Assembly: GCF_000002425.4 (NCBI RefSeq)
Contig: NC_037270.1
Span: forward strand, 217,685-281,684
From: Physcomitrium patens
Lineage: Eukaryota > Streptophyta > Bryopsida > Funariales > Funariaceae
Direction: 5' to 3'
DNA length: 64,000 nucleotides
A program made the translations under genes and the position numbers. Positions 1 through 10,596 of the stretch are shown here, in pieces; the stretch's first letter is position 1; every line of letters starts with the position of its first letter. The notes beneath the pieces were generated by a model. It did not search any database. It saw nothing but the letters and a program-made list of their open reading frames with translations, and was not told where the DNA came from.

Positions 1-2446
1 AGCTTGTTGTGCTAAAGTCATGCTAGGAGTGGCCTACAATGGTGTCGACTGTGGTGTTGCCATTTCGACGTCATTTTTCTATTCTTTTTCTTACATGTTA
101 CTATTCTTGAGCTTGGTGGTTGTTGAGGCCGTTGGTCGACGTCTTTTGGGTCCTTTCTTTATTCTTTTCCTGGCTAATGTGCTGCGACAAATGGCTCGAT
201 GTCATTATTGACTACTAAGTGATTTGCAAATTGCATGATGCTGCTGTGGCATGCCTTTGAGGGTGAAGGCAACAACCAAAGCGTCAATTTTGTGTTGTGT
301 TTCCCTCTATTATTCTTACGATCTTCATCGTTTTTGGGACATGTTGGTCAAACCGTCAAGGCAATCATGTACCTTTGCTTACATTGCCTGGGCATCGCAA
401 TTGTGAGGTCAAATGGACCTTGTTCCATGGATAGAGTGGAGGAGAGTGATGTTGGTCGTGGACAACTTCTCGATATTATTATGATTGTCAAAGAAAGCAC
501 CCAACTGTATTGAAGTGCATAGCCTAAGCGGACTAGTTGACGAGGGTGGTGGATAGGCTCGATCATTATTGGTTGTCAACAATTTCGTTTGTAAAAGGCG
601 ACCTTCAAGACGTTTCGAAAGGTTTAGTGAATCAGCACGAGTCAAGGAATGAATTAGTTGAGGGATCATAGGGCGATGAATCTGGTATGAAATCGATAGT
701 ACTAACAAAAGTCTTAAAAAGACACAGCTGAAGGAATTCAAGACGAACACTTATCGCTTGCCAGCACCAAACTCCTCAAATCAAGATCTCCGACTTGGAT
801 TGGAATATCTAAGGAGCATCTCCAAGAATTCCATGAGTAGGAATAACCTGATATCAGAGCTAATTTAGGGCTAAGATAGGTTAAGATGCAATTTAGGTTT
901 TTAAATGAATAAAAAGAAATGAAGTTTAATCACGAATGAATTATGTGGACGAGAAGTTATTCAAGGATGAATTGTTATTTGAGGATGATTTTTGCTATTG
1001 GATGTTATTTGATTAAAATATTAATAATAGTTATCAATAAAAAAATATTAAAAAAAAAATTAAATTTTCTTACTATAAATAAAAAGAAATAAATTTTTTG
1101 GCATGAAGTTTTGAGTGAAATATTATTGTAAATGTGAGTAGGTGTAGGGAATTCGATTAATAACTCAGTGTTTTAAGTAGAATAAAAAATGATTGGATTA
1201 GAATTTAATTAAAAGCTATATCTTTTAAATTCACATAACTAATTCACTTATTGTGAACTAGAATAAACTTCCAACTAACAGAGGTTTATTTTAGCTCACA
1301 TATAGATATATTAATATCAACATTTAATGTAAATTTATTTTTTCACATATAATTCTAAAGTTAATTTTCTGAAAAGAAAAAGTTTAAAGTATCCAAAAAT
1401 AATTGAAAATCTTATAATAAAATCAAATAAAAGTTTTTTTTTGTAAAAAGATAATAAAAGAAGAAGAATCTTGTGTGGATTTTTATCCTCAAAATAGTAG
1501 GAAAAATAAATAAATAAGGTTTTATTTAAACAAACATTTTCTATTACTCAATATACATTAGATGCACTTCAATTCATCTTTTGTATATTTTTTTAATTAC
1601 CAAAATTGAACACATTTATACTATCTTGAAGCTTTTATTATCAACTAATAACATTAAAAGAAATTATCTTCCAACTTAGTAAGTTATTTTTATTTGCAAC
1701 AAACTATTATTTTTATAAGAATTTTTATTTTTAAGTGAATCAATTATAATGAGTCCTCAACAAAGAGACCTTCTTAGATGCATTACCTATTCCTTTCTTT
1801 TTGCATCATTTATAACAATGATAAAGCAACAATCATATACAAAAAAATTCTACAACATTCTTCCACCAAGATCAAAGATAAGGTTTTAATAACAATTTGC
1901 AATGAAGAATAGACCAAGCTATTGGAGAGGATTATTTTCATATGATCTTTTTTCAATTTATAAAATCAATCTTTTATCTTATCAAAATTAGTCTTAAAAA
2001 ATTATAAATTAAGAATAAATAAATAAAAAAAATCAGTTGTATTTACTTAAAATTACAAATATTTTTTATTCTATAAAACTTTTCAAAATTTAATACTTAC
2101 AAAATTAAAATTAGAAAAACATAGAGATTTTAGAAAAATCTGTTGATTCACTATTTTATTAAAAATAAAAAAATTCACATTTTTACTTAGTATTATTGGA
2201 ATTGACTAAAAAAACTTAATTACACATTTTTGGTTGAAAAAAATAAAAATTTAAAATAAAAAAATAAAAAAAATTACAAATATTTTTGAAAAGTAAATCT
2301 AATTTTAAATTTTTATGTTAGAAAAAAGAAACATACATGATTTTAAAGTTTGGATGCCAAATTTCAATCCAAATGTCAATAATTTCTATCAGTGTAATAC
2401 AAAAAGTGTGTGTATCTATATATTTATATATATGCATTCATGCACA
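1..2446. other. AT-rich flank without a convincing gene
   Basis: No reading frame here has recognisable protein similarity; the 113-codon frame at 409-750 (minus) and the 92-codon frame at 235-513 (plus) overlap antisense and look like chance openings in the less AT-rich first 900 bases. At 849-860 a 12-mer differs at one base from the initiator-methionine primer-binding site common in plant LTR elements, so 1-848 could be a decayed LTR end, but no matching LTR is visible. From about 900 on the sequence is very AT-rich and featureless. Confidence 0.45.
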
Positions 2447-2451
2447 CATAT

Positions 2452-3012
2452 TGTCAAGGACAAGAACTCGATGAAAAAACAGTTCAGACAAGTAAGCCTT
2501 CACTCAAAGAAAAGTAACAAAATATGAATAATAAGTATGTATATTGAAAAGAAAAACTAGAATGGCTATTGCCAAAAGACAAGAAAACTAGAGACCCTTG
2601 AAACTAGACTAGAAGCAAGAAAGGAGTTGACAAGAGTGAAGAAGCCTTCACTCTTGTCTCTATATATACTATCTAACTAGGGGCTACGTGGCGACGTTCT
2701 ATAGGACCTCCAATATGTGTTGACTTTGTAGGACACATGCCTTGACTTACAAGGCAAGTTTTTCTACGTGTGGGCCACATAGTTAGCTTGATCTTCAAGC
2801 AAACAACATGTGTGGCACATGGCCAACTTGTTGACCACGTTTCTAATCCAAAAAGTCAATTAAAGACACCTATGAAGTCAAAGCAGCGTCTAGGAAGTTT
2901 CTAGGAAGCTTCTATATTAAATATTATAGAATTAACTTACTTTTATCTACTTTTACTTACTTCTACCTATTTCTATATGTAATTATTAGCTTACATGATT
3001 ATGGCCGTGACA
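2452..3012 (-). repeat. 3' LTR of chromovirus copy A
   Basis: 561 bp, the downstream LTR in element orientation. It matches 8281-8841 end to end with about five substitutions, four of them transitions. It contains a perfect inverted repeat at 2629-2658 (13-bp arms, 4-nt loop) next to the TATA box, also found in the other LTR copies. Confidence 0.95.
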
Positions 3013-3027
3013 TTACCCCCCCTTCTA
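3013..3027 (-). other. Polypurine tract of copy A
   Basis: In element sense an A/G-only run AGAAGGGGGGG is followed by TAATG and then the LTR start TGTCA. This is the plus-strand primer position. Copy G has a matching run (AGAAGGAAGGG) at about 59780-59790 before its 3' LTR. Confidence 0.8.
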
Positions 3028-3053
3028 AAGACGAGTTCCACGAGGAGCGGTCA

Positions 3054-3476
3054 TCATATGTTGAGGAAATCTATGATGCGACGAATTGTATTCGCCACAT
3101 ACTCTGATCTCTGTTCTCTTTGAAGATGATTGATAGGGCCTCTCAACCATCGGTAGTGTCCCATACCAGGGCGGGAAGTCCACCCAGTTATTTGATCATT
3201 GTTGAGGCCTTCGTAACTTCCTTCGAATAGAATATTCGGAATACCATCAGGAGTTGTTCCTACCTCTAGTAAAATCACCAAACATCGAGAATTCCTTCCC
3301 AAATCATGATACCAAACGCGTTGTATCTCACCATCTATTCGAGGAAGAACATGTCGTTCTTGAAGATCTTCATCTCGATTGCTTTGTCTTGAAGGTTGTG
3401 ACAATCGTAATGTCTCATCCGGCAGGTCACCAAACGAAGGTTCTTGAGTTGAATTCGCTGGTTGTTGGCTCTCCAT
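3054..3476 (-). CDS. Extra 140-aa ORF downstream of pol (ORF3), function unknown
   Basis: Opens with ATG at 3476 about 115 nt after the pol stop and ends 41 nt before the 3' LTR, just upstream of the polypurine tract. The product is hydrophilic, with no signal peptide or membrane span, so it does not look like an envelope protein. The N-terminal third is polar and rich in Q, S, R, E and D. A compact core follows with IQRVWYHDLGRN, ILLEVGTTPDG, FEGSYEGLNNDQI and WLRGPINHL, and a basic tail ends RRIIDFLNI. Copy G encodes the same 140-residue protein (59329-59751) with roughly 80 percent identity by eye and no indels; broken versions sit at the same place in copies B, D and F. I do not recognise the family. 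Conservation in position, length and frame suggests a real accessory gene of the element. Confidence 0.75.
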   Translation of the reverse strand: MESQQPANSTQEPSFGDLPDETLRLSQPSRQSNRDEDLQERHVLPRIDGEIQRVWYHDLGRNSRCLVILLEVGTTPDGIPNILFEGSYEGLNNDQITGWTSRPGMGHYRWLRGPINHLQREQRSEYVANTIRRIIDFLNI

Positions 3477-3591
3477 CTAATTAGCGTCACAAATGCAAAG
3501 AAGTTACAAACAAGGATAGGAAATTGAATGTTATCTTGCCTCAATCTTGTCTCTTTTATAAGAGAGATTTTCATCTTGGTTTTGATGGATG

Positions 3592-4674
3592 TCATTGATG
3601 AAAAACTTTGACTTTAGCTGATGCATTTGCTAGATTCCTGGATGGCTCCCATGTGCGTTCACTAATATCATATCCGCGCCAATGAACAAGATATTCTAGC
3701 TTATTTCGGCGCCGCCTTGAGTCTAATATCTCTTCCACCTCAAATTCTTCATTATTATCTACTTCTATAGGAGGCGGTGGCATTTGTCTTCTTCCTTGTA
3801 TATCCACTGTCTTATATGGTTCAAGAAAAGACATGTGGAATACAGGATGGATCTTCATTGACTCCGGTAGATGTAACCGATATGCAACTGGGTTGATCTG
3901 TTCAGAAACAGAAAAGAGGCCAAGCCTACGATAGTCCAACTTGTCACAAGGTCGAGTAGTCTTGATATTGCGACGAAGTAGCCATACCTTATCACCCACG
4001 TTGAGTTGTCGTTGCTCCTTACGATATAGATCTGCGTTTATCTTTTGTCGTTCTTGAGCTTCCTTCAATTGCGTCTTCATTATTGTATGTAACTCTGACA
4101 ACCGATTTGTCATATTTTCTGCTGCAGGATTATCAACTTTTGAAAAATCAAAAGTATCAAGTCGTGGATGATAGCCATAATTGGCAAAGAAAGGTGTTTG
4201 TTGCGTGGAAGAATGTACCGTATTATTATAAGCAAACTCTGCCAATGGCAGAAGGGTTGTCCAATCATCTTGTTGGTAGTTGATAGTATACCTTAAATAT
4301 TGCTCCAAGACTTGGTTTACGCGCTCTGTTTGTCCATCAGTTTGAGGATGGAAAGCCAAAGCTAGCTTTATGTCCACTTTTAAAATCTTGAAAAGGGTCC
4401 TCCAAAATCTTGACACAAATTGAGTTCCCCTATCTGATATGATATCTTTAGGTAATCCATGATAGTGATAGATATTATCAATGAAAAGCTTAGCTGTTTC
4501 TTCACCTGTGATAGATTTTGTACATGGCACAAAATGTGCCATCTTGGTGAAACGATCTACTATCACAAATATAGAATCATAAGATCTAGAGCTTGGAAGA
4601 TCTATGATGAAATCCATAGAAACAGAAGACCATGGTTGTTCTGGTATAGGTAATGGCTGAAGAAGTCCGTAAGG
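3592..4674 (-). CDS. pol of copy A, part 2: integrase core and chromodomain
   Basis: Same frame as part 1, directly after the premature TGA; an internal ATG lies at 4617. Numbered from that Met, the integrase catalytic triad is D2 (MDFIIDLP), D62 (ISDRGTQF) and E98 (QTDGQTERVNQ), with 35 residues between D62 and E98, the D,D35E signature. The region from about residue 285 to the end is a chromodomain (EFEVEEILDSRR then LEYLVHWRGYD and TWEPSRNL), which in chromoviruses steers integration to marked chromatin. It ends KVFHQ at 3592, about 115 nt before the extra ORF. Separated from the RT part by one stop, so it cannot be made as full-length Pol without readthrough. Confidence 0.9.
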   Translation of the reverse strand, partial: PYGLLQPLPIPEQPWSSVSMDFIIDLPSSRSYDSIFVIVDRFTKMAHFVPCTKSITGEETAKLFIDNIYHYHGLPKDIISDRGTQFVSRFWRTLFKILKVDIKLALAFHPQTDGQTERVNQVLEQYLRYTINYQQDDWTTLLPLAEFAYNNTVHSSTQQTPFFANYGYHPRLDTFDFSKVDNPAAENMTNRLSELHTIMKTQLKEAQERQKINADLYRKEQRQLNVGDKVWLLRRNIKTTRPCDKLDYRRLGLFSVSEQINPVAYRLHLPESMKIHPVFHMSFLEPYKTVDIQGRRQMPPPPIEVDNNEEFEVEEILDSRRRRNKLEYLVHWRGYDISERTWEPSRNLANASAKVKVFHQ

Positions 4675-7103
4675 TCAATGACGAGGAATTTTTGATCTTG
4701 AACAAATATCACATGATTGTACAAAGTCTTTGACTGACTTCCATATTTGTGGCCACCAAAAATCTCTTGATATGAGTTCCAAAGTCTTATTATATCCAAA
4801 GTGCCCTGCTGCTGGAAAGTCATGACGTGCTTGAAGAACACGTAAACTTGCTTCTCCTTCTGGAACATATAGGCGTCCTTCAAAATATAATAGATTATTC
4901 TTGAACTCGAACTTAGAAGGATCATGAGACTTCGAAGAATTATTCTCGATATCATAAACAAGAGGGTCTGAGGACATACTGGACTGGATTTGCTTAAGAA
5001 AAGTTGAATCAACAGTCAATGTTGATTTCATTGCTCGGAGATGAATTTGCTCCGGTTTCAAGAGGACCGTTCTTTGTTGCTCAAAAGCTGCATCTCCTTC
5101 TTTTGGTGCAAAATAAGAACGTCTAGATAGGGCATCAGACAAACCTTGTTGTTTTCCTGGCCGATAAGTGATAATGAACTCGAATCTTAACAAAGACATA
5201 CTCCAACGAGCTTGACGACGATTCAACACGCGTGCTGACATGAAATACTCGAGGTTCTTGTGATCTGTATACACAGTGACTGGACTAGAAGCGCCTTCTA
5301 GATAATGATGCCATTCTTGAAAGGAATCCACGATCGCAAGAAGTTTTTTATCGTGGATCTCATAATTGATCTCGGCTGCTGAGAATTTTCTTGAATGAAA
5401 AGCTATCAGATGAAGTTTGTCATCTGTTCCCATTTGTGATAAAACTGCACCCAAGGCAAAATCTGATGCATCTGTTTCCATAAAAAATGCCTTGGAAAAG
5501 TCAACACGATATAAGACTGGTGCAGAGACAAACGATGTCTTCAAGGCTTCAAATGCTACTTCCGCTTCTTGATTCCATTGGAATTTATCTTTACTAGTCA
5601 AGCATGTAAGTGGAGCTGCAACTCGTGAGAAATCTTTGATGAAGATTCGATAGTAATTGGCAAATCCCAAGAAACATTGGACATCTCTTACTGTCCTTGG
5701 AATCTTCCAATCCATGATTGTTTGGACTTTCTTAGAATCCATCATGAGACCATCATTTGAAATGATGTATCCTAAAAAGTCAACTTGAGTAGTGTGAAAT
5801 ACACACTTTTCCATCTTGGCGTACAATCTTGCATCTCTAAGTTTTTGTAATACTTGACGAACATGTATTTCATGTTCTTCGACGTTCTTAGAATAGATCA
5901 GGATATCGTCTAGATAGCAGACGACAAAATTGTCTAAGAATTCACGAAATACATCATTCATGAGATGTTGAAAAGCAGCTGGTGCATTCGTGAGTCCAAA
6001 GGGCATGACATTATATTCGAAATGTCCATACCTGGTTCGAAACGCAGTCTTCCATTCATCTCCTTCTTTGATCCGTACTAGATTATATGCTCCTCTTAGA
6101 TCTATTTTTGTATAGATCTTAGCTTGATTCAACTGGTCAAGGAGTCCTGATATCAAAGGTAATGGATACCTGTTCTTGATTGTGATCTTGTTGAGTCCTC
6201 GATAATCAACACACATTCGTAAAGATCCATCTTTTTTCTTTACGAATAGAATTGGAGCTCCTGCTGGAGATTTTGAATGGCGTATAAAATTCTTCGCTAA
6301 ATTCTCGTCAATATATGTCTTGAGTTCAGCCATCTCATCTTGCGATAAACTGTAAATTGGTCCAAATGGTGGCTGAGTTCCTTCCTTGAGGTCGATTGAA
6401 CAATCATATGGGCGATGCTCAGGAAGAATATCTGCATTCTTTTTCTCAAAAACGTCTTGATACTCCTGATATTGACTTGGAATGCCACTTGAAGTCTTTA
6501 TGTTTTCAGAAATAGGTGCAGCATAAATAGCAAAGGTTGATCCTTCTTTTGTTGCGTATATAAATGCTTTTGCACCTATCAGTACGGGTTTTATTATACT
6601 AGACTTATAATTTTTTACTTGGTTGGTAGAACTATTAATAAAGCTCTGGAAAAGGTCAAGTTTATGCGAATTCCAATCTATTCGAGGGTTATATTTTTCT
6701 AGCCAGGATAAACCTAAAATAACTGGATTGGACGAGGATTTAATTATGTTAAAAGCTATGTAGCTATCATGACCGTCTATTGTTACTTTTATAGGATGAG
6801 TTTCATGAGTGACATCTCCAGAAGACAAGGGACGACCATCTATGACTTCTACATGTACTGGTTTAGGTTTCTGTACAAAGGATATTTTACGACTTTTAAC
6901 AAATTGTTCATCTAAAAAACATGTTGAGGCTCCCGAATCTAATAAAACAGAGGCTTTGTAATTCTTAGGTCCTAAATATAAGTCTATTATAAAACAAGGA
7001 GAGGGTTCTGAGGAGAGGATAGGACCTTCATTAGGAATTTTACAAGGTTCCAACTGCACGGTCCCTATTGTAGCTGGACGAATCCGTTTTCTTACATGTT
7101 ATC
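4675..7103 (-). CDS. pol of copy A, part 1: protease, RT, RNase H, integrase zinc domain
   Basis: A long open frame, -1 relative to gag and overlapping its end, so it is probably made as a Gag-Pol product by frameshifting; I see no canonical slippery heptamer. Numbering from the codon at 7059: protease active site LLDSGAST with D41; reverse transcriptase with D320 (KIDLRGAYN) and the YLDD box at 382-385 (CYLDDILIYS); RNase H acidic residues D530 (METDAS), E567, D599 (YTDHKN) and D642; integrase HHCC zinc domain H746, H753, C783, C786. All key residues are present. The frame ends at TGA 4675-4677, where homologous frames continue (copy G reads on), so the stop is a mutation that cuts off the integrase core and chromodomain. 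Confidence 0.9.
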
Positions 7104-8069
7104 TTCTTTGACTGTCGTACCCCTCATTTTATAGTTGCGTCGTTTCTTTAGACAATGTTGAGCAGTGTGCTTAGGTTCTCCGCAATATAAACATAATCCT
7201 TCTTGACGATGACGAATCTTTTCTTACTCAGTTAGGGGTTTAAAACGTACCGCGTCAATTTGCATGTCTTCTACTTCTGAATGTACGTTTGGCAAAGATG
7301 TTGATGTTGCCATTGAGTAATAACGTTGAGGTTCCCGTGAATGATTCTCGGATCGAAATTTGAAAAGTCGATTATCACATTTTACCGCAAAATCGATTGT
7401 TTGACTCAAAGTTTGAGGATCAGGTAAGTTGAGCATCAATTTCTTTACTTTGTATCACAATCCATAAAGAAATTGACTGATGAGTGCAGCATCATCCCAC
7501 TTGATGTCAATTGCAAGTTATCGAAATTGTGAAGCATACACTGTTATTGAGCGATTTCCTTGTCGCAGAATTTGGATCTTATTTGTTGCAACACAAGTTG
7601 CATCGTGTTCACCATACATAGATCGAAACTCCACCAAAAAAGCTTCCAAATTATCTAATATTAGATTTCGTTATTCAAGAAAAGACGAAAACCACGATAA
7701 TGCAGAACCAGAAAGTAGAGTGCCAATAAACCTGACTTATGATCCTGGAGTTGGATAGCTTTGCGGTTGAAGTTCAATTGCCAATTGTACTTGATTGATG
7801 AACCCTCGAAACTTTGATCTCGTACCATAAAATTTCTCGGGTAAGGCAATTCTTGGTTCTCTAGTACTTATAGGGTGTTGTACAATTGGAGAAGGAACGT
7901 GATTTGTTGTAGATGTTGAAGCAACTCTGATCATCTCTATATCCCCACTTTTTGCTATTCTTGTTCTTTCATGTGTTGGTGAATTGAGTTGATGCATCGC
8001 AAGCATTAACTCCCTCATTTGCTCTTCCATTTGTACCATTGCATTCTTCATTTCAACAAGCTCTGCCAT
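7065..8069 (-). pseudogene. gag (capsid/nucleocapsid) of copy A, six premature stops
   Basis: About 334 codons from an ATG at 8069 to a TAG at 7065-7067 that is shared with copy G and so is probably the natural gag end. The first third is open (MAELVEMKNAMVQ, then a conserved block around ALPEKFYGTRSKFRGFINQV). In-frame stops lie at 7737, 7671, 7518, 7455, 7224 and 7092 (TAA or TGA); those that can be aligned to copy G fall at CAA-type codons, as expected from C-to-T change. The frame is otherwise uninterrupted, with no indels. Near the C-terminus (7152-7193) is a zinc knuckle CLYCGEPKHTAQHC (CX2CX4HX4C), the nucleocapsid RNA-binding motif. Gag packages the element RNA in the cytoplasm. As it stands it could make only the first 110 residues. 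Confidence 0.85.
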
Positions 8070-8266
8070 AATGACACTAAGAAGAAAAATTTGTTTGATA
8101 CTACTCAAGACAAAAGAAAAGAAAGACTTGATAACAAAGAAGATACTAAGAACAATATCAGTTTAGAAGTGGGTAATCCGCAAACTTCTAATACGCTTAT
8201 GCCTTGTCAAGAGAAAGGGGTAATCCACTCTTATTCAAGAAAAACAAAGCTCTGATATTGTAAGTA

Positions 8267-8278
8267 CACTCTTGTCAA
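8267..8278 (-). other. Putative self-primer binding site (Tf1-type)
   Basis: Two bases after the LTR end (element sense) lies TTGACAAGAGTG, the exact complement of the predicted RNA 5' end CACTCTTGTCAA at 8467-8456. In Tf1 and related chromoviruses the first bases of the RNA fold back on such a site and prime minus-strand DNA synthesis without a tRNA. The same 12-mer with the same 2-nt gap occurs in copy B (16910-16921). A weaker alternative is a 9-nt match to an initiator-tRNA-Met primer site about 20 nt further in, absent from copies B and E. Confidence 0.6.
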
Positions 8279-8280
8279 TC

Positions 8281-8841
8281 TGTCAAGGACAAGAACTCGA
8301 TGAAAAAACAGTTCAGACAAGTAAGCCTTCACTCAAAGAAAAGTAACAAAATATGAATAATAAGTATGTATATTGAAAAGAAAAACTAGAATGGCTATTG
8401 CCAAAAGACAAGAAAACTAGAGACCCTTGAAACTAGACTAGAAGCAAGAAAGGAATTGACAAGAGTGAAGAAGCCTTCACTCTTATCTCTATATATACTA
8501 TCTAACTAGGGGCTACGTGGCGACGTTCTATAGGACCTCCAATATGTGTTGACTTTGTAGGACACATGCCTTGACTTACAAGGCAAGTTTTTCTACGTGT
8601 GGGCCACATAGTTAGCTTGATCTTCAAGCTAACAACATGTGTGGCACATGGCCAACTTGTTGACCACGTTTCTAATCCAAAAAGTCAATTAAAGACACCT
8701 ATGAAGTCAAAGCAGTGTCTAGGAAGTTTCTAAGAAGCTTCTATATTAAATATTATAGAATTAACTTACTTTTATCTACTTTTACTTACTTCTACCTATT
8801 TCTATATGTAATTATTAGCTTACATGATTATGGCCGTGACA
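8281..8841 (-). repeat. 5' LTR of chromovirus copy A
   Basis: 561 bp, same length as the partner at 2452-3012 and about 99 percent identical by eye. In element sense it starts next to the 5-bp duplication at 8842-8846 and ends at 8281, two bases before the putative self-primer site. It holds the promoter (TATA at 8490-8497). Confidence 0.95.
8456..8497 (-). promoter_or_regulatory. LTR promoter: TATA box and predicted RNA start
   Basis: In element sense a TATATATAG box (8497-8490) is followed 30 nt downstream by CACTCTTGTCAA (8467-8456), the expected position of a plant transcription start. TATA box and start region are conserved in copies C, E, F and G despite strong divergence elsewhere. 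The start lies in the second arm of a 13-bp hairpin, perfect in the 3' LTR and with one mismatch here. Position of the start is inferred from spacing only. Confidence 0.6.
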
Positions 8842-10021
8842 CATATGCATATATAGTTTCAAAACAATAGCTTGTATAAAAAGTTAAGATTTTTCATTTG
8901 GATTGATCTAAGTATTGATCTAATATTAAATAAACATTTATCCAATTGTATTGATGCTAATCAAAGATTGAACGTCTCTATTGATTTCAAGAAAGGATGA
9001 AAATCTTCATTAATTATTTCAAATTCAATCACCTTTCAAAGGATCATGTTGTCACAGATGGTAATTTCCTATCGATTTGATATTGATAGACAAACTATTA
9101 TATATGTAAATCCAAGACATCTTCAAAAAAATAAAAATAAATAAATACCAAGAGAATAAAGCACAATAGCTCAAAGCTTAAATGTTTGGAAAAACTGTAC
9201 AAACACCAGAACTGTACAAAATTTTGAACTCCTTTAAGAAACAAGGTTTTCACCATTATCACAATACAAATAAATAAATACCAACTTTTCAACTACCTTC
9301 AACGTAATAAATTAAAAGACTATGTAAAAATACAATGCAAAATACACTGTTACCGACACACACTGCAAGTAGCTACTATAATGCTATATAACTTCTTTTT
9401 AATGTCTTTAGTAAATTTTATTGTTTTACTAATCTTTTAAAATACAAACCCAAAAATTGAAGGCATCAACTTAGAATATGAAAACTAAAGAGTTGTAACA
9501 AAATATGCCACTTCAAAAACTACATTACACATCTTAGACTCCCATAAAACATCACTTTATTCTCAAAGTATAAAAGTATTTTAAATTTTAGACTCTATTA
9601 TAGGAATATTTTATATTATCTAGCATATAAAGAATCAAGATTAAAATCATCATTGGTAATTTTATTGTATTTTTTTATACTCAAGTTATTTTATATTCAA
9701 CAATAGTCATTCAAATTATGTATGTGCAACCAAGTTAGGACATGCTTTTTTTACAAGAATAATAGCATCAATGTAACAAAAGTTTGTTAAAAATTATAGA
9801 AATAAATTGATTTTCATATATTAGAATCAACATTCAGATATAAATATGAAAAAAATAAGGTTGAAAAAAGAAGAATGAAAAATTTTATTTGACTTTTTTC
9901 TTTAGTAATAAATTTTTTTAGTTCAATGATTTTTAAGAATAAAATATTACAAATAATATTTTATAACACTTATATAAAAAACTAGATTGTTAAATATTTA
10001 TGCTTTTAATAACTACCATGA
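8842..10021. other. AT-rich spacer between copies A and B
   Basis: Flanking DNA into which copies A and B inserted. It starts with the right half of the CATAT duplication. No gene, RNA or repeat is recognisable; the only frame (9098-9292, minus) is hydrophobic and low-complexity. Confidence 0.5.
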
Positions 10022-10026
10022 AAAAA

Positions 10027-10555
10027 TATCAAGGACATGAATCTCGAAGTAAGAAAATCCTCAACATACTCTTGTATCACTAAAAAGAACTTAAAAGATA
10101 CTCAAAGATGATATAATATTGAACTAGAATAGCTATTGCCAAAAATAAGAAGACTAGAAAGCCTTGAAATAAGACTAAAGACTAGAAAGGCATTGATAAG
10201 AGTGAAGAAGACTTCACTCTTGCCTCGACATATATTCTTAACTAGGAGCTATACAGTGATGTCTTATATAATCTCAAAAATGTGTTGACTTTGCAAGACA
10301 CGTATTTTAACTTGTGAGGTAAGTTTTTTATATGTATACCATATAATTAGCTTATTCCGCAAGCTATTGATATATAATTAACTTATTGACCAAGTTTCTA
10401 ACCTACCAATCAAATACAAACACATGTAAAGTTAAGTACTGTCTATGAAGCTTTTAGGAAGCTTCTCTAAAAGTTCTTATGAAATTAATCTATTTTTACC
10501 TATTTCTACTTAATCATGTAACTATTTACTAGAATACCTATGTATATTCGTGACA
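10027..10555 (-). repeat. 3' LTR of copy B
   Basis: 529 bp. The first dinucleotide is TA where TG is expected (plus-strand reading), a C-to-T change on the opposite strand; it ends CGTGACA. The hairpin with the predicted RNA start is recognisable at about 10197-10230. Confidence 0.85.
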
Positions 10556-10596
10556 TTACTCCCCCTTCTAGGGACGAGTTCCATAAGGAGCGGTCA

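Larger units (their letters stand above)
2452..8841 (-). mobile_element. Tcn1-like chromovirus (Ty3/gypsy), copy A, complete with TSD
   Basis: A 6,390-bp LTR retrotransposon on the minus strand. Two 561-bp LTRs (2452-3012, 8281-8841) begin TGTCA and end TGACA as read on the plus strand and differ at about five sites, so the insertion is young. The flanks carry a perfect 5-bp target duplication CATAT (2447-2451 and 8842-8846). Order in element sense: LTR, primer site, gag (8069-7065), pol with protease, RT, RNase H, integrase and chromodomain (about 7103-3592), an extra 140-codon ORF (3476-3054), polypurine tract, LTR. The integrase-plus-chromodomain architecture defines a chromovirus. Gag carries six premature stops and pol one, so this copy is probably non-autonomous although its ends are intact. 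Confidence 0.95.

Noticed and set aside
1..750. Overlapping frames of 60-113 codons at the left edge
   Set aside because: Antisense to each other and without similarity; the region may be an eroded LTR.
3054..3476. ORF3 as an envelope gene
   Set aside because: No signal peptide, no hydrophobic span, no cysteine pattern; only 140 residues.
3254..3484. Open frames antisense to ORF3 (also 59285-59578)
   Set aside because: They are the mirror of ORF3 in two copies; their openness follows from the conserved sense frame, and only the sense protein has a start and stop conserved in position.
8251..8261. Initiator tRNA-Met primer-binding site
   Set aside because: Nine bases match (TATCAGAGC) but it lies about 20 nt inside the LTR end and is missing in copies B and E, whereas the self-complementary site is adjacent to the LTR and conserved.
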